From: Psychrobacter sp. UBA5136
GTDB lineage: Bacteria; Pseudomonadota; Gammaproteobacteria; Pseudomonadales; Moraxellaceae
Direction of reading: 5' to 3'
NCBI RefSeq assembly: GCF_002414005.1
Contig: NZ_DHYG01000025.1
Location: 1-40,524, forward strand
DNA: 40,524 nucleotides
A program made the translations under genes and the position numbers. The notes beneath the pieces were generated by a model. It saw only the letters and a list, made by a program, of their open reading frames with translations, was not told the origin of the DNA and did no database searches. Each line of letters opens with the position of its first letter. The first letter of the stretch is position 1. Below are positions 1 to 8,936 of the stretch, piece after piece.

Positions 1-399
1 ATTACTTTATAACACTTTTAGATGGGATTGACTATAGTTCGATGCCTGTATAGCGCATCGCACTACTTGTTTTAGATATGAACTTAATAACTATAAAATC
101 GACAGCATGGCTCAAGGCTATGCTTTTCCAAAAAAATTGGTATTGATAGAGTTTTATACCCTCTAGTGAGCGTTACCAGTACTAGCCAAAATACAAGAAC
201 ATCCTACTTCTAAAGAAGATTAGAGCAGTTAGTAACAGTTGTAACCTTTCGTCAAGTTTCATAAAGCTTCGCAAAGCCATAATCCGTTATCATTTCCTTT
301 GTCGACAGAGTAAGGCTACATCAAGACATTTTGTCTGATGGTAAGCGATACATCTTAATTAATAATTCATGCTTGATAAGCATTTGGAAGGAAATGATA
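1..399. other. AT-rich intergenic stretch before the first gene
   Basis: No convincing coding region is visible here. The stretch holds the first copy of a hairpin repeat (40-60) and the leader of the small secreted peptide gene. A possible start at 331 is in frame with that gene, but it has no ribosome-binding site and would bury the signal peptide, so I treat 331-399 as untranslated. No clear promoter hexamers can be assigned. Confidence 0.5.
40..60. repeat. Short hairpin repeat, copy 1
   Basis: Arms CGATGC (40-45) and GCATCG (55-60) are perfectly complementary around the 9-nt loop CTGTATAGC. The same element, with one C/T change in the loop and one arm change, recurs at 1269-1289. Flanks differ except for a few bases on each side. 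The element could be a REP-like dispersed hairpin or the end of a decayed small mobile element. Confidence 0.5.
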
Positions 400-627
400 A
401 TGAAAAAAATAATGATGAGTTCTATTCTAGCTGCTACTGCTTGTTTTGCGATGATTGGTCAAGCAAGTGCCGCACCTGCACCGCATTTTGTAAAACATAA
501 AGTCTCCCATGGACAGCAACATAAGGCCCCTCAGAAAGTGGTCGTTAAGAAAGTTGCAAATAAGAAATTCGTGGCTCAAAACCATAAGCATGCATCTAAA
601 GTGGTGTATGTTCAAAACCGCCGTTAG
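400..627 (+). CDS. Small secreted Lys/His-rich basic protein
   Basis: I do not recognise this 75-residue protein as a named family. The start at 400 follows AAGGA at 388-392. Residues 1-24 form a clear signal peptide (two Lys, a hydrophobic core, and an ASA cleavage site before APAP), so it should be exported to the periplasm or beyond. The predicted mature part is 51 residues with about 10 Lys, 6 His, 2 Arg and no Asp or Glu, hence very basic. Four His are spaced exactly four residues apart (29, 33, 37, 41), which would put them on one helix face. It stands alone and is followed by a strong terminator at 657-689. Metal binding, acid-shock-like buffering or a membrane-active role are all possible; none is shown by the sequence. 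Confidence 0.7.
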   Translation: MKKIMMSSILAATACFAMIGQASAAPAPHFVKHKVSHGQQHKAPQKVVVKKVANKKFVAQNHKHASKVVYVQNRR

Positions 628-1000
628 TTGACGTAATTTTAATCGTGTTATCTGACAAAAAACAGCTCCTAATTAGGAGCTGTTTTTTTGTATCGCAGGT
701 TGTGTTAATAGGAAATTTATCATTAAATCTCTAGGTTCAGTGCTTGTGTTTGTCTTATGTCCTGATCTACTCTTTTGTGTTATTTGTACAGAAAAAACCT
801 TGAAGAACAAGACTGCTATTATCGAAAAAATAAGCTCAGAATACCTGCTTTGCATCTAGTACAGATAGTTCAATGCCTAAGCTTCTTAAAAAATATGTAT
901 CATTTTCAGTATAGTAATCATTATTGGTGGCACACTTACCTTTGTAATGACATGGAAAAGCATACATTATTGGAACTAGCTGAGGAATCAGCATCAATTA
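628..1000. other. Intergenic stretch with terminator and no supported gene
   Basis: Apart from the terminator at 657-689 I see nothing here that can be supported. Open frames exist on both strands, but the plus-strand one begins with TTG and lacks a ribosome-binding site, and neither translation has recognisable domains. It may be decayed coding DNA. Confidence 0.5.
657..689 (+). terminator. Rho-independent terminator after the small secreted protein
   Basis: A perfect stem (ACAGCTCCT paired with AGGAGCTGT) with an AATT loop is flanked by A-rich and T-rich runs (seven T). It lies 30 bp after the stop codon at 627. The A run means it could also work from the minus strand. Confidence 0.9.
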
Positions 1001-1237
1001 TTACTTAATCCTTGTAAGTTTCTCCCAACAATATATACACCACCCAGTATGAGGGTGTTCAAGTACTGAATTACAACGCTCACAACGCTCACTATGAGGT
1101 TCATCAGTTAATTGATTGGTAATATTATTAATCATAGCTAATGCTTTATCTCGGTCTCTGTCATACACAGAAGACTTAAGTGAGCTAAGCAAACGAAGAG
1201 TAGCATTAACATCGATATTTCGGTTTTCAGAATTCAT
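1001..1237 (-). CDS. Small putative zinc-binding protein, function unknown
   Basis: This 78-residue protein is not recognised. Translation from 1237 is supported by GAAGG about 8 nt upstream. The N-terminal half is predicted helical and charged. The C-terminal third carries four Cys in two pairs (ERCERCNS, then WCIYCWEK), the pattern of a compact zinc ribbon, with intervening His residues. Such a module would fit nucleic-acid binding or a protein contact. The next gene upstream on the same strand starts only after a 130-bp gap containing a hairpin repeat, so it is probably transcribed alone. Low-GC surroundings and the lack of a known family suggest an accessory gene. Confidence 0.6.
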   Translation of the reverse strand: MNSENRNIDVNATLRLLSSLKSSVYDRDRDKALAMINNITNQLTDEPHSERCERCNSVLEHPHTGWCIYCWEKLTRIK

Positions 1238-1268
1238 TTTACTACCTTCATAATTGTTAGAAGATGCT

Positions 1269-1289
1269 CGATGCTTGTATAGCGCACCG
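1269..1289. repeat. Short hairpin repeat, copy 2
   Basis: CGATGC (1269-1274), the loop TTGTATAGC and GCACCG (1284-1289) match copy 1 at 40-60 in 19 of 21 positions, in the same orientation. One arm change turns a standard pair into a G-T type pair, so the hairpin survives. It sits just upstream of the 1001-1237 gene and downstream of the 1369-1920 gene. Confidence 0.5.
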
Positions 1290-1368
1290 AACTAGAGTTA
1301 TTACAAAATCAGTTCAATCGTCAGAAAGTTTTAGGCATTGAAATTGCCCGTCCGATTAAGGTGTGTAA

Positions 1369-1920
1369 TTAATTCCAAGTTATACCGTGTCTTTCTTGTT
1401 CTTCTAATGGCATTGTCACATAAAATAATCGAATAATTTGATTAGGCACATCTTCATAGCTGGCTAAATAATCTGTACCAATTTCAATTGGTACATAAAT
1501 ATCTGCATCTTCTTTATCTATTAAAAAATGACCATCCGCATAAAATCCTAAATCGTACTGACTAGATAATTTGTCTAATCTGTCATTAATTCTCAATTCA
1601 TTGAATAGCGAACCTTTATAATTGTCTGAAACTATGATTCCGTAAAGAATTTTTGTAGGTTTTCCATCAAACTGTAAAACAACATCATTATTCCAGCGAC
1701 AGGCATAAGCATCAAACTCTTTTCCTAAGCTATTAGTACCTTTGTGATGTATGACATACCATAAGCCTTTAGTATTTGATGGCTTGTTATATTCCTTATT
1801 ATCAACCAGCTTATGTGGTGCATGTTTAAGAAACTCATCAAAGCTTAATCCAATATCAATGCCTGCGGCACTTTTTAATGGGATAATATCAGCATTTAAA
1901 TGAGGTATAAATTTTTTCAT
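1369..1920 (-). CDS. Hypothetical protein, 183 aa
   Basis: I do not recognise this protein. The start at 1920 is supported by AAAGG about 9 nt upstream. It has no signal peptide or membrane segment, so it should be cytoplasmic. It is acidic to neutral, rich in aromatic residues and alternating hydrophobic stretches, consistent with a compact alpha/beta or mainly beta fold. The N-terminal pattern (a hydrophobic strand, then GIDIGLSFDEFLKH) resembles the opening of several single-domain immunity-type proteins seen near polymorphic toxins. No toxin is nearby, however, and this is only a resemblance. It sits in an AT-rich accessory stretch between a hairpin repeat and the reductase gene at 2186. 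Confidence 0.6.
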   Translation of the reverse strand: MKKFIPHLNADIIPLKSAAGIDIGLSFDEFLKHAPHKLVDNKEYNKPSNTKGLWYVIHHKGTNSLGKEFDAYACRWNNDVVLQFDGKPTKILYGIIVSDNYKGSLFNELRINDRLDKLSSQYDLGFYADGHFLIDKEDADIYVPIEIGTDYLASYEDVPNQIIRLFYVTMPLEEQERHGITWN

Positions 1921-2185
1921 ATTTTAAGCCTTTCGCTATTTTGGTTAATCAATTACCTACTCTCTACTCTAGAGTGAGATGATCAAATCACATTAAGCAT
2001 CTCAATATGTACACTGTGAAGTACACCACAATGAACAAAGTAACCAAAACCCCTGATCCCATTAACCTATAGCTTAATATTCGAGTCCTCACTAGGGAAC
2101 CATTATCATTGCTATAAACAGACCTATAACGAAAAAAAGGATACTAAGTACCCTTTTCCTCTATCTAATCAATTAAAACTCTATC

Positions 2186-3073
2186 CTAATGATGCTCACC
2201 CGGTAGAATTCTAGCAAAGGCACGCTGAGCAATGTTTGGTTTTTTATCACTCGTCAGGCCAGCGCGGGTGCTTGGGAAAATACGGTAACCCATTGATTGA
2301 ATACCAACGTTAATAGCTGGTGCTAGCGAATAAGTCGCTGAGGCAAATTTACCCATATTACTGGCAATACTGTTCGGTTTATGGACAATTGCTTTAGCAA
2401 CCATCATCGCCGCCTCATCCGGCATCAGCGCAGGCATGTAACGATACAGCTTGGTTGGCTCAATCATCGGCGTGCGTACCAATGGCATAAAAATATTGGT
2501 GATTGTAATATTGTCACCTTTTACTTCAGCGGCGAGGCAACGGCTAAAAGCGTCCAATGCCGATTTTGAGGCGACATAGGCGGCAAAACGTGGACTGTTC
2601 GCCAGTACGCCAATCGATGAGATATTCACAATTTGACCAGACTGGCGTTCAATCATCGTGGGTAAAAAGCCAAGAACGATTTTCACGGCGCCAAAGTAAT
2701 TGATATCCATGGTACGCTCAAAATCATGGAAGCGGTCGATCGACTCGTGAACCGAGCGACGAATCGAGCGACCCGCGTTATTGACCAAGACATCAACATG
2801 ACCAAAATCTGCCAAAATTTGCGTGCTGACACTTTCAATAGCATCCATATTGGTCAAATCACATGGATAATAACTGGCCTTGCCGCCAAGTGCCTCGATA
2901 CTCTCTTTAACGGCTTTTAGTTTGTCTTCGGTACGCGCTAATAAGATAACATGAGCGCCGCATTCGCTGAGTAGAAACGCCGTACGCTCGCCAATACCGC
3001 TTGATGCGCCCGTGATAACAATGTGCTTATCTTTGACCACTTTGCTGATCGCTTTCTTTGAGGGATTGGCCAT
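2186..3073 (-). CDS. acr1: Acr1-like fatty acyl-CoA reductase (SDR family)
   Basis: A 295-residue short-chain dehydrogenase/reductase that closely resembles Acinetobacter Acr1, which reduces long-chain acyl-CoA to fatty aldehyde with NADPH in wax-ester synthesis. The length is the same as I recall for Acr1. The Rossmann cofactor motif TGASSGIG is at 21-28, NNAG at 98-101, a structural Asn at 125, the catalytic Ser around 152-153, and YVASK gives Tyr166 and Lys170. The stretches GRSIRRSVHES and FHDFERTM, and the C-terminal ILPGEHH, are Acr1-like landmarks. The start follows AAGGA 6-7 nt upstream. The gene stands alone, 168 bp from dusB on the same strand. It lacks the extra reductase domain of large FAR enzymes. 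A generic SDR role cannot be excluded, but the match is strong along the full length. Confidence 0.85.
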   Translation of the reverse strand: MANPSKKAISKVVKDKHIVITGASSGIGERTAFLLSECGAHVILLARTEDKLKAVKESIEALGGKASYYPCDLTNMDAIESVSTQILADFGHVDVLVNNAGRSIRRSVHESIDRFHDFERTMDINYFGAVKIVLGFLPTMIERQSGQIVNISSIGVLANSPRFAAYVASKSALDAFSRCLAAEVKGDNITITNIFMPLVRTPMIEPTKLYRYMPALMPDEAAMMVAKAIVHKPNSIASNMGKFASATYSLAPAINVGIQSMGYRIFPSTRAGLTSDKKPNIAQRAFARILPGEHH

Positions 3074-3241
3074 AAAGAATCCTTTTTATAAATGTTATTC
3101 CCACTAATAATTGCTTAAAGCATAGCAAATATCGGTGGATTAAAGTCAACAAATAAGCCGTAATATGCCTTTAATTTGGTGAATATTGGCAGTCAAAGGT
3201 TTATTAGCAAACTTAGTGCTTAGACTGGCAGTTTTTGGGCG

Positions 3242-4273
3242 TTATTCATGAGCGTGCAAAAAGTCTTCAACCACACGAAACTGCCCAGCGGTGCTCTCTT
3301 CACCATACATCGCTTGGCGAAAGGCGTTGGAATTGGGAATGCCCGTGGTATACCAAGCAATGTGCTTGCGCGCGATTCGGCAGCCTGAATATTCGCCATA
3401 AAATTCATACAGCTCTTGCAAGTGCGCCAACACAATCTCTTTTATCTCACCAACGCTTGGCGGCGCAAGCATGTCTCCTGAACGCAAAAAATTCTCAATA
3501 TCACGAAATATCCACGGCTGCCCTTGCGCCGCCCGCCCTATCATCACCGCATCACAGCCCGTTAGCTCATAGACACGCTGGGCTTTTTGCGCACTATCGA
3601 TATCACCATTGGCAATCACGGGAATACTGATGCTTTCTTTTACCTCACGGATTAGCTCGTAACGCGCCTCGCCGGTATACATATCCTCGCGCGTTCGGCC
3701 GTGAATGGCAATCGCCGCAATACCCGCCTGCTCAGCGCGCTTGGCCACGCGCAAAATATTCTCACGGCCATTCTCAAACCCCAAGCGCGTTTTTAACGTC
3801 ACAGGCGCATCGACGGCTCCCACCGCGGCATCGAGGAGACGCGCCACCAAATCTTCATCTTGCAGCAGCGCAGACCCTGCCAGCTTACGGCAGACTTTTT
3901 TGGCAGGGCAGCCCATGTTGATATCAATGATTTGTGCGCCATTATCAATCTGATAGCGGGCGGCTTCTGCCAACTTATCAGGCTCTGCACCTGCTATTTG
4001 GGCAGAAATAGGCGCTATTTCGTTATCAAAATTGGCACGGTAGAGCGATTTTTTGCGTGCATAAAGGGCGGTGTCAGCGATGATCATCTCACTGACCGCG
4101 TGCCCTGCGCCAAACGACTTACACAATCGGCGAAAAGGATTGTCGGTGACGCCTGCCATTGGTGCGACCATCAGACGGTTTTCAATCGTCAAGCCGCCAA
4201 TCACCAAGGGCTGCAATAAAGGATGGTCAGATACTTGCGACGACGAAGGTAACACTGGAGAATCAATAGACAT
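3242..4273 (-). CDS. dusB: tRNA-dihydrouridine synthase B
   Basis: A flavin-dependent enzyme that reduces specific uridines in the tRNA D-loop to dihydrouridine using NADPH. The 343-residue protein has the family opening MVAPMAGVTDNPFRRL (35-50), the catalytic Cys122 in NMGCPAKKV, and later DAVMIGRAAQGQPWIF, which binds FMN phosphate. GCPAKKVCRKLAGSALL points to the DusB branch rather than DusA or DusC. The N-terminus is about 17 residues longer than typical. There is no clear ribosome-binding site; instead a 10-bp hairpin ends five bases before the ATG. In many relatives fis follows dusB; here no fis gene follows. Confidence 0.93.
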   Translation of the reverse strand: MSIDSPVLPSSSQVSDHPLLQPLVIGGLTIENRLMVAPMAGVTDNPFRRLCKSFGAGHAVSEMIIADTALYARKKSLYRANFDNEIAPISAQIAGAEPDKLAEAARYQIDNGAQIIDINMGCPAKKVCRKLAGSALLQDEDLVARLLDAAVGAVDAPVTLKTRLGFENGRENILRVAKRAEQAGIAAIAIHGRTREDMYTGEARYELIREVKESISIPVIANGDIDSAQKAQRVYELTGCDAVMIGRAAQGQPWIFRDIENFLRSGDMLAPPSVGEIKEIVLAHLQELYEFYGEYSGCRIARKHIAWYTTGIPNSNAFRQAMYGEESTAGQFRVVEDFLHAHE

Positions 4274-4278
4274 AAATG

Positions 4279-4321
4279 ACGGCTTGTTGTTAATTGCAAT
4301 AAGTCAAGGAAAACAAGCCGT
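4279..4321 (-). promoter_or_regulatory. Hairpin in the dusB leader
   Basis: ACGGCTTGTT (4279-4288) and AACAAGCCGT (4312-4321) form a perfect 10-bp inverted repeat with a 23-nt loop. On the minus strand the 3' arm ends five bases before the dusB ATG. No U-run follows, so it is not a standard terminator for the BCCT gene upstream. It may control dusB translation. Confidence 0.5.
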
Positions 4322-4396
4322 TATTCTAAGGATTCGTACGCATATTGCAAGTTATTCAGTTAATCATTTACGCAGCAATCGCCAATAGTAAAGCAA

Positions 4397-6442
4397 TTAT
4401 TTATCAAATACACTGCCCTGCTCTAAGGTGATATCGTCATCGTGAGCTTGCATACGCCACGGTAAAATATTGGGCGAGACATTGATAAAGTGCAGATATC
4501 TTTCAAACTGATCAACAATGTCGTTAATGACGGACTCTGGCTGATAGCCATATAAATCATAAGTTTGACCGCCGCGGCGCAAGTAAACCTCCGCCCGATA
4601 GTGGTGCGCTTGTGGCAGTTGATTTGCCATCTCTTCAGTATAATACTCAGGAAGCTCGTACGCTGATAAGCGCACTTCGTACCAAAACTCAACATTCTCA
4701 CCGCCGCGCAATTCAAACACCACGCGCTCATTCACTTCATCATAGTTCACTTCAGGCAACCAGCCCGTCTCACTAAACTTTTCGGCCACTTCATGCATGG
4801 ACGCTAAGACCGTACCTTTGATATAACCAAGCACTTTCTCGCGCGTTGGCTGCTGGGTCATATAATCAATACGGTCACGCCAAGCGTCTAGTTTTAGCAG
4901 ATGCGGCGGCAAATGATTGTCATTGGCCAAACTTTCATTGCGATGACCCTCAATACGCAGCGCCCGCCACATACCAAACATGGCTAGCATCATGATAATC
5001 GCAAATGGTAAGGCACTGACAATAGCTGCTGTTTGCAAGGCGGTCAGCCCCCCTGCCAATAATAGTGCCGATGCGACCGCCCCTTCTGTCACTACCCAAA
5101 ACGAGCGCTGCCACCATGGCGTATCGCTACGGCCACCCGCGGCGAGCGAGTCAATAACCAGTGAGCCGGAATCCGATGACGTCACAAAAAAAGTAATAAT
5201 CAGCAATACCGCCAGCGACGACACGATTTGCGTCAAAGGTAGGTTTTCCAATAATTTAAATAAAGCAATCGCTTGGTTGTCTTGCACATCGCCAATCAAT
5301 GATTGATAACCATCAACCATAATCATGTGCAGAGCGGTGTCGCCAAAGACCGCAAACCAGAAAAAAGTAAAAATCGTCGGTACGAGCATCACCCCCATGA
5401 TGAATTCACGAATGGTGCGGCCACGGCTGATTTTAGCAATAAACAGTCCCACAAAAGGCGCCCAAGAAATCGTCCACGCAAAGATAAACAAGGTCCAGTT
5501 ACCAATCCAATCGCTTGCTTGATACGCTTGTAAGCTAAAGGTGCGTTCAATGATATTACCGAGATAACTGCCCGTATTTTCCATAAAAGCATTGAGAATA
5601 AACACCGTCGGGCCAACGATAAATACGAACAACATCAGCGCTGTGGCGATGCCCATATTTAAAATAGATAACCGCTTTACGCCTTTGTCCATGCCAGCCA
5701 GTACTGATATCAATGCAGCGCCCGTTATCAATACAATCGCAATCACTTGAACGTTACTATTTACGGGAATGATATTGGGTAATAAATAATTCAATCCGGC
5801 ATTGATTTGCGATACAGAAATACCTAAGCTGGTAGCCAAACCAAACAAAGTCCCCAAAATAGCAAATACATCGACGGCATGACCGATGGGGCCATAGATT
5901 TTGTCGCCGATTAGCGGATATAACGTCGAGCGCATGGACAGCGGCAAACCGTGACGAAAAGCAAAGTAAGCCAATGTTAAAGCGACCACCGCATTAATGG
6001 CCCAAATATGAAAACCCCAGTGAAAATAAGCAATCTGCATCGCCTCTTTTGCCGCTGCAATCGTTTGCGGCTCGGATAACGGCGGGGTGGCAAAGTGTAT
6101 AACTGGCTCAGCGACGCCGTAAAATAGCAGAGCAATGCCATAGCCTGCCGAAAACAGCATGGCAAACCATTCTAAAAACTTATATTCAGGCTCCGCATGG
6201 TCAGGACCTAGCTTAATATTGCCATAAGGCGAGAAGGCAATAGCCACCACAAACAACAAAAACGATGCGGTCGCCAGCATATAAAACCAGCCAAACTTTT
6301 GAGTGGTAAAGCTCAATACTTCGCCAAATAACGCGCCAGCCGCCTCTGGGTTGATAGAGGTTCCAACCACCAGCAGTAACATGATGACCGCAGTTGGTAT
6401 AAATACTGGTAGTAAAATGGTGGAACGCGATAATTTACTCAT
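4397..6442 (-). CDS. betT: BetT-like BCCT transporter (choline/betaine), copy A
   Basis: An inner-membrane secondary carrier of the betaine/choline/carnitine family, expected to import a quaternary ammonium osmoprotectant with H+ or Na+. The 681 residues comprise about 12 membrane helices up to roughly residue 490, followed by a long hydrophilic C-terminal domain of about 190 residues. That organisation, and the length, match E. coli BetT (677). Family landmarks include KLGPDHAEPEYKFLEWFAML, GYGIALLFYGVAEPV, the conserved SWAPFVGLFIAKISRGRTIR and VTSSDSGSLVIDSLAAGG. It is a close paralogue of the next gene, sharing an almost identical C-terminus. No betaine aldehyde or choline dehydrogenase genes are adjacent, so conversion to betaine would be encoded elsewhere. 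Substrate is inferred from family only. Confidence 0.9.
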   Translation of the reverse strand: MSKLSRSTILLPVFIPTAVIMLLLVVGTSINPEAAGALFGEVLSFTTQKFGWFYMLATASFLLFVVAIAFSPYGNIKLGPDHAEPEYKFLEWFAMLFSAGYGIALLFYGVAEPVIHFATPPLSEPQTIAAAKEAMQIAYFHWGFHIWAINAVVALTLAYFAFRHGLPLSMRSTLYPLIGDKIYGPIGHAVDVFAILGTLFGLATSLGISVSQINAGLNYLLPNIIPVNSNVQVIAIVLITGAALISVLAGMDKGVKRLSILNMGIATALMLFVFIVGPTVFILNAFMENTGSYLGNIIERTFSLQAYQASDWIGNWTLFIFAWTISWAPFVGLFIAKISRGRTIREFIMGVMLVPTIFTFFWFAVFGDTALHMIMVDGYQSLIGDVQDNQAIALFKLLENLPLTQIVSSLAVLLIITFFVTSSDSGSLVIDSLAAGGRSDTPWWQRSFWVVTEGAVASALLLAGGLTALQTAAIVSALPFAIIMMLAMFGMWRALRIEGHRNESLANDNHLPPHLLKLDAWRDRIDYMTQQPTREKVLGYIKGTVLASMHEVAEKFSETGWLPEVNYDEVNERVVFELRGGENVEFWYEVRLSAYELPEYYTEEMANQLPQAHHYRAEVYLRRGGQTYDLYGYQPESVINDIVDQFERYLHFINVSPNILPWRMQAHDDDITLEQGSVFDK

Positions 6443-6639
6443 AAAAATTTCTCAATAAAATCATAACTTTAGATAGATATATCACATTGCTATATAGCAT
6501 TTATTTTTTCAAACGAATTTTTTAAATAACACAAACATCGGCAAGACGCAGATTTATCTACACTGATAAAAACGTCACCGCTAAACAAACAACACCGATA
6601 CACAAACAACTTCGATTACTGCCAAAAACGCTTATTGTC

Positions 6640-6669
6640 AAAAAAAGGCAACGTCTTAGCTGCCTTTTT
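6640..6669 (-). terminator. Terminator between the two BCCT genes
   Basis: The stem GGCAAC/GCTGCC (one A-C mismatch) has a 6-nt loop between a run of seven A and a run of five T. Read on the minus strand it lies just after the stop of the upstream BCCT gene, so the two carriers should be separate transcription units. It is almost the same sequence as the terminator at 8937-8966. Confidence 0.85.
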
Positions 6670-6695
6670 CTACTTTCTATTAAATGCTGATTGGT

Positions 6696-8747
6696 TTATT
6701 TATCAAACACACTGCCCTGCTCCAACGTAATATCGTCATCGTGTGCTTGCATACGCCATGGCAGGATATCGGGCGAGACATTGACAAAGTGCAGGTATTT
6801 TTCAAACTGATCGATAATGTCATTGATGACCGAAGCCGACTGATAACCATATAAATCATAGGTTTGACCGCCGCGGCGTAAGTAAACCTCAGCACGGTAA
6901 TGGTGTTCTTGCGGCAGTTTTTCCGCCATATCTTCGGTATAGTAGTCAGGTAGCTCGTTTTCTGATAAGCGCACTTCGTACCAAAATTCAACATTGTCGC
7001 CGCCACTTCTTAACTCAAGCACGACGCGCTCATTTAGCTCATCATAGTTTACTTCTGGCAACCAGCCCGTCTCACTAAACTTTTCTGCCACTTCTTGCAT
7101 AGACGATAAAACGGTGCCTTTGATATAACCCAGTACTTTTTCGCGCGTTGGCTGCTGAGTCATATAATCAATACGGTCACGCCAAGCGTCCAGTTTTAAC
7201 AGGTGCGGCGGCAGGTGATTGTCATTGGCCAAACTCTCATTGCGATGGCCCTCAATCCGCAGCGCACGCCACATACCAAATATCGAAGCTAAAATAATAA
7301 TGGCAAACGGTAAGGCACTGACAATGGCCGCTGTTTGCAAGGCAGTCAGACCACCTGCGATAAGCAAGGCTGCCGCAACCGCCCCTTCGGTCACTACCCA
7401 AAACGTGCGCTGCCACCAAGGCGTATCGCTTCGGCCGCCCGCGGCAAGCGAATCAATAACCAGCGAGCCTGAATCCGATGAGGTCACAAAAAAGGTAATA
7501 ATCAATAATACGGTCAATGAGGAGACGATTTGGGTAAATGGCAAGCGCTCTAATAATTTAAATAAAGCAATCGCTTGGTCATTTTGCACCTCAGTAATCA
7601 GCGCCTCATAACCCTCGACCATAATCATATGCAGCGCGGTATCGCCAAATACCGAAAACCAAAAGAAGGTAAATATGGTTGGTACGAGCATCACGCCCAG
7701 TACAAACTCACGAATGGTACGACCGCGGCTGATTTTGGCAATAAACAAACCAACGAAAGGCGCCCATGCAATCGTCCATGCAAAGATAAACAGCGTCCAG
7801 CTGCCAATCCAATCACTCGATTGATAAGCCTGTAAGCTAAAGGTACGCTCAACGATATTGCCCAGATAGCTGCCGGTATTTTCCATAAAAGCATTTAAGA
7901 TAAATATCGTCGGCCCTACCACGAACACAAAAAGCATCAAGGCCGTGGCTAAAACCATATTTAAAATAGACAGCCGTTTTACGCCTTTATCCATACCCGC
8001 CAGCACTGACACCAACGCCGCCGCGGTGACCAAGGCAATGACAATCACTTGAACCGTCGTACTAACCGGTATCATCTCGGGCAATAAATAATTTAAACCC
8101 GCGTTAATCTGCGCCACCGATAGGCCCAAACTGGTGGCGATACCAAACATTGTGCCCACAATGGCAAACACATCAACGGTATGGCCGATGGGGCCATGGA
8201 TTTTGTCACCGATGATTGGATATAGCGTCGAGCGTACCGACAGCGGCAAACCGTGGCGAAAGGAAAAATACGCCAGCGATAAACCTACGACGCCATAGAT
8301 GGCCCATATATGAAAGCCCCAGTGAAAATAAGCAATTTGCATGGCTTCTTTTGCAGCGGCAATCGTCTGCGGCTCTGATAATGGTGGACTGGCAAAATGA
8401 GTGACTGGCTCAGCGACCCCGTAAAATAGCAGGGCAATTCCATAGCCGGCTGAAAATAGCATCGCAAACCATTCAAGAAATTTATACTCAGCTTCTGCAT
8501 GGTCAGGACCTAGCTTAATACTGCCGTAAGACGAAAATGCCAAGGCAACAATAAATACAAGAAAGATGGCGACTGCCAACATATAAAACCAACCGAAAGT
8601 CTCGGTAATAAAAGCCAGCACAGTGCTAAACAATGCGCCAGCAGCGGCAGGATTGACAGCAGTGCCGATAACCAACAGCAGCATAATGACCGCTGCGGGT
8701 ACAAATACCGGCAGCAGAATAGTGGATTTGGATGAGTGGTGCTTCAT
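6696..8747 (-). CDS. betT: BetT-like BCCT transporter, copy B
   Basis: A second 12-helix BCCT carrier with the same long cytosolic C-terminal domain, tandem to copy A. The two proteins are near-identical over long stretches from the residue-90 region to the common C-terminal end (EQGSVFDK). They differ most in the first 60 residues and in some loops. The open frame extends to 8792, but I prefer the ATG at 8747 (683 residues). Its first residues align with copy A's start and both starts have a weak GAG-type ribosome-binding site. The longer start adds 15 unrelated residues. The role is uptake of choline or betaine for osmoprotection, with exact substrate unknown. Separate promoters and terminators suggest the copies are expressed under different conditions. 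Confidence 0.9.
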   Translation of the reverse strand: MKHHSSKSTILLPVFVPAAVIMLLLVIGTAVNPAAAGALFSTVLAFITETFGWFYMLAVAIFLVFIVALAFSSYGSIKLGPDHAEAEYKFLEWFAMLFSAGYGIALLFYGVAEPVTHFASPPLSEPQTIAAAKEAMQIAYFHWGFHIWAIYGVVGLSLAYFSFRHGLPLSVRSTLYPIIGDKIHGPIGHTVDVFAIVGTMFGIATSLGLSVAQINAGLNYLLPEMIPVSTTVQVIVIALVTAAALVSVLAGMDKGVKRLSILNMVLATALMLFVFVVGPTIFILNAFMENTGSYLGNIVERTFSLQAYQSSDWIGSWTLFIFAWTIAWAPFVGLFIAKISRGRTIREFVLGVMLVPTIFTFFWFSVFGDTALHMIMVEGYEALITEVQNDQAIALFKLLERLPFTQIVSSLTVLLIITFFVTSSDSGSLVIDSLAAGGRSDTPWWQRTFWVVTEGAVAAALLIAGGLTALQTAAIVSALPFAIIILASIFGMWRALRIEGHRNESLANDNHLPPHLLKLDAWRDRIDYMTQQPTREKVLGYIKGTVLSSMQEVAEKFSETGWLPEVNYDELNERVVLELRSGGDNVEFWYEVRLSENELPDYYTEDMAEKLPQEHHYRAEVYLRRGGQTYDLYGYQSASVINDIIDQFEKYLHFVNVSPDILPWRMQAHDDDITLEQGSVFDK

Positions 8748-8936
8748 AAAGGGAGTCTCATAATAGTGAGAAAAATGCCAACAAGTTTTCAAAGCATGCC
8801 AATAAAAAATAGCGTAATAAAAGGCATGTAAATAATAAGATGACTGATTTTTATCACATTAATGGCGCAAACCCTAGAATCTTGTTTAAGACGTAACATT
8901 ACTTTAACGCTTGTTACACCACCATTACCTAAAAAC

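Noticed and set aside
775..1008. Plus-strand open frame of 77 codons
   Set aside because: It begins with TTG, has no ribosome-binding site and no recognisable composition or motif. It also overlaps the end of the better-supported minus-strand gene.
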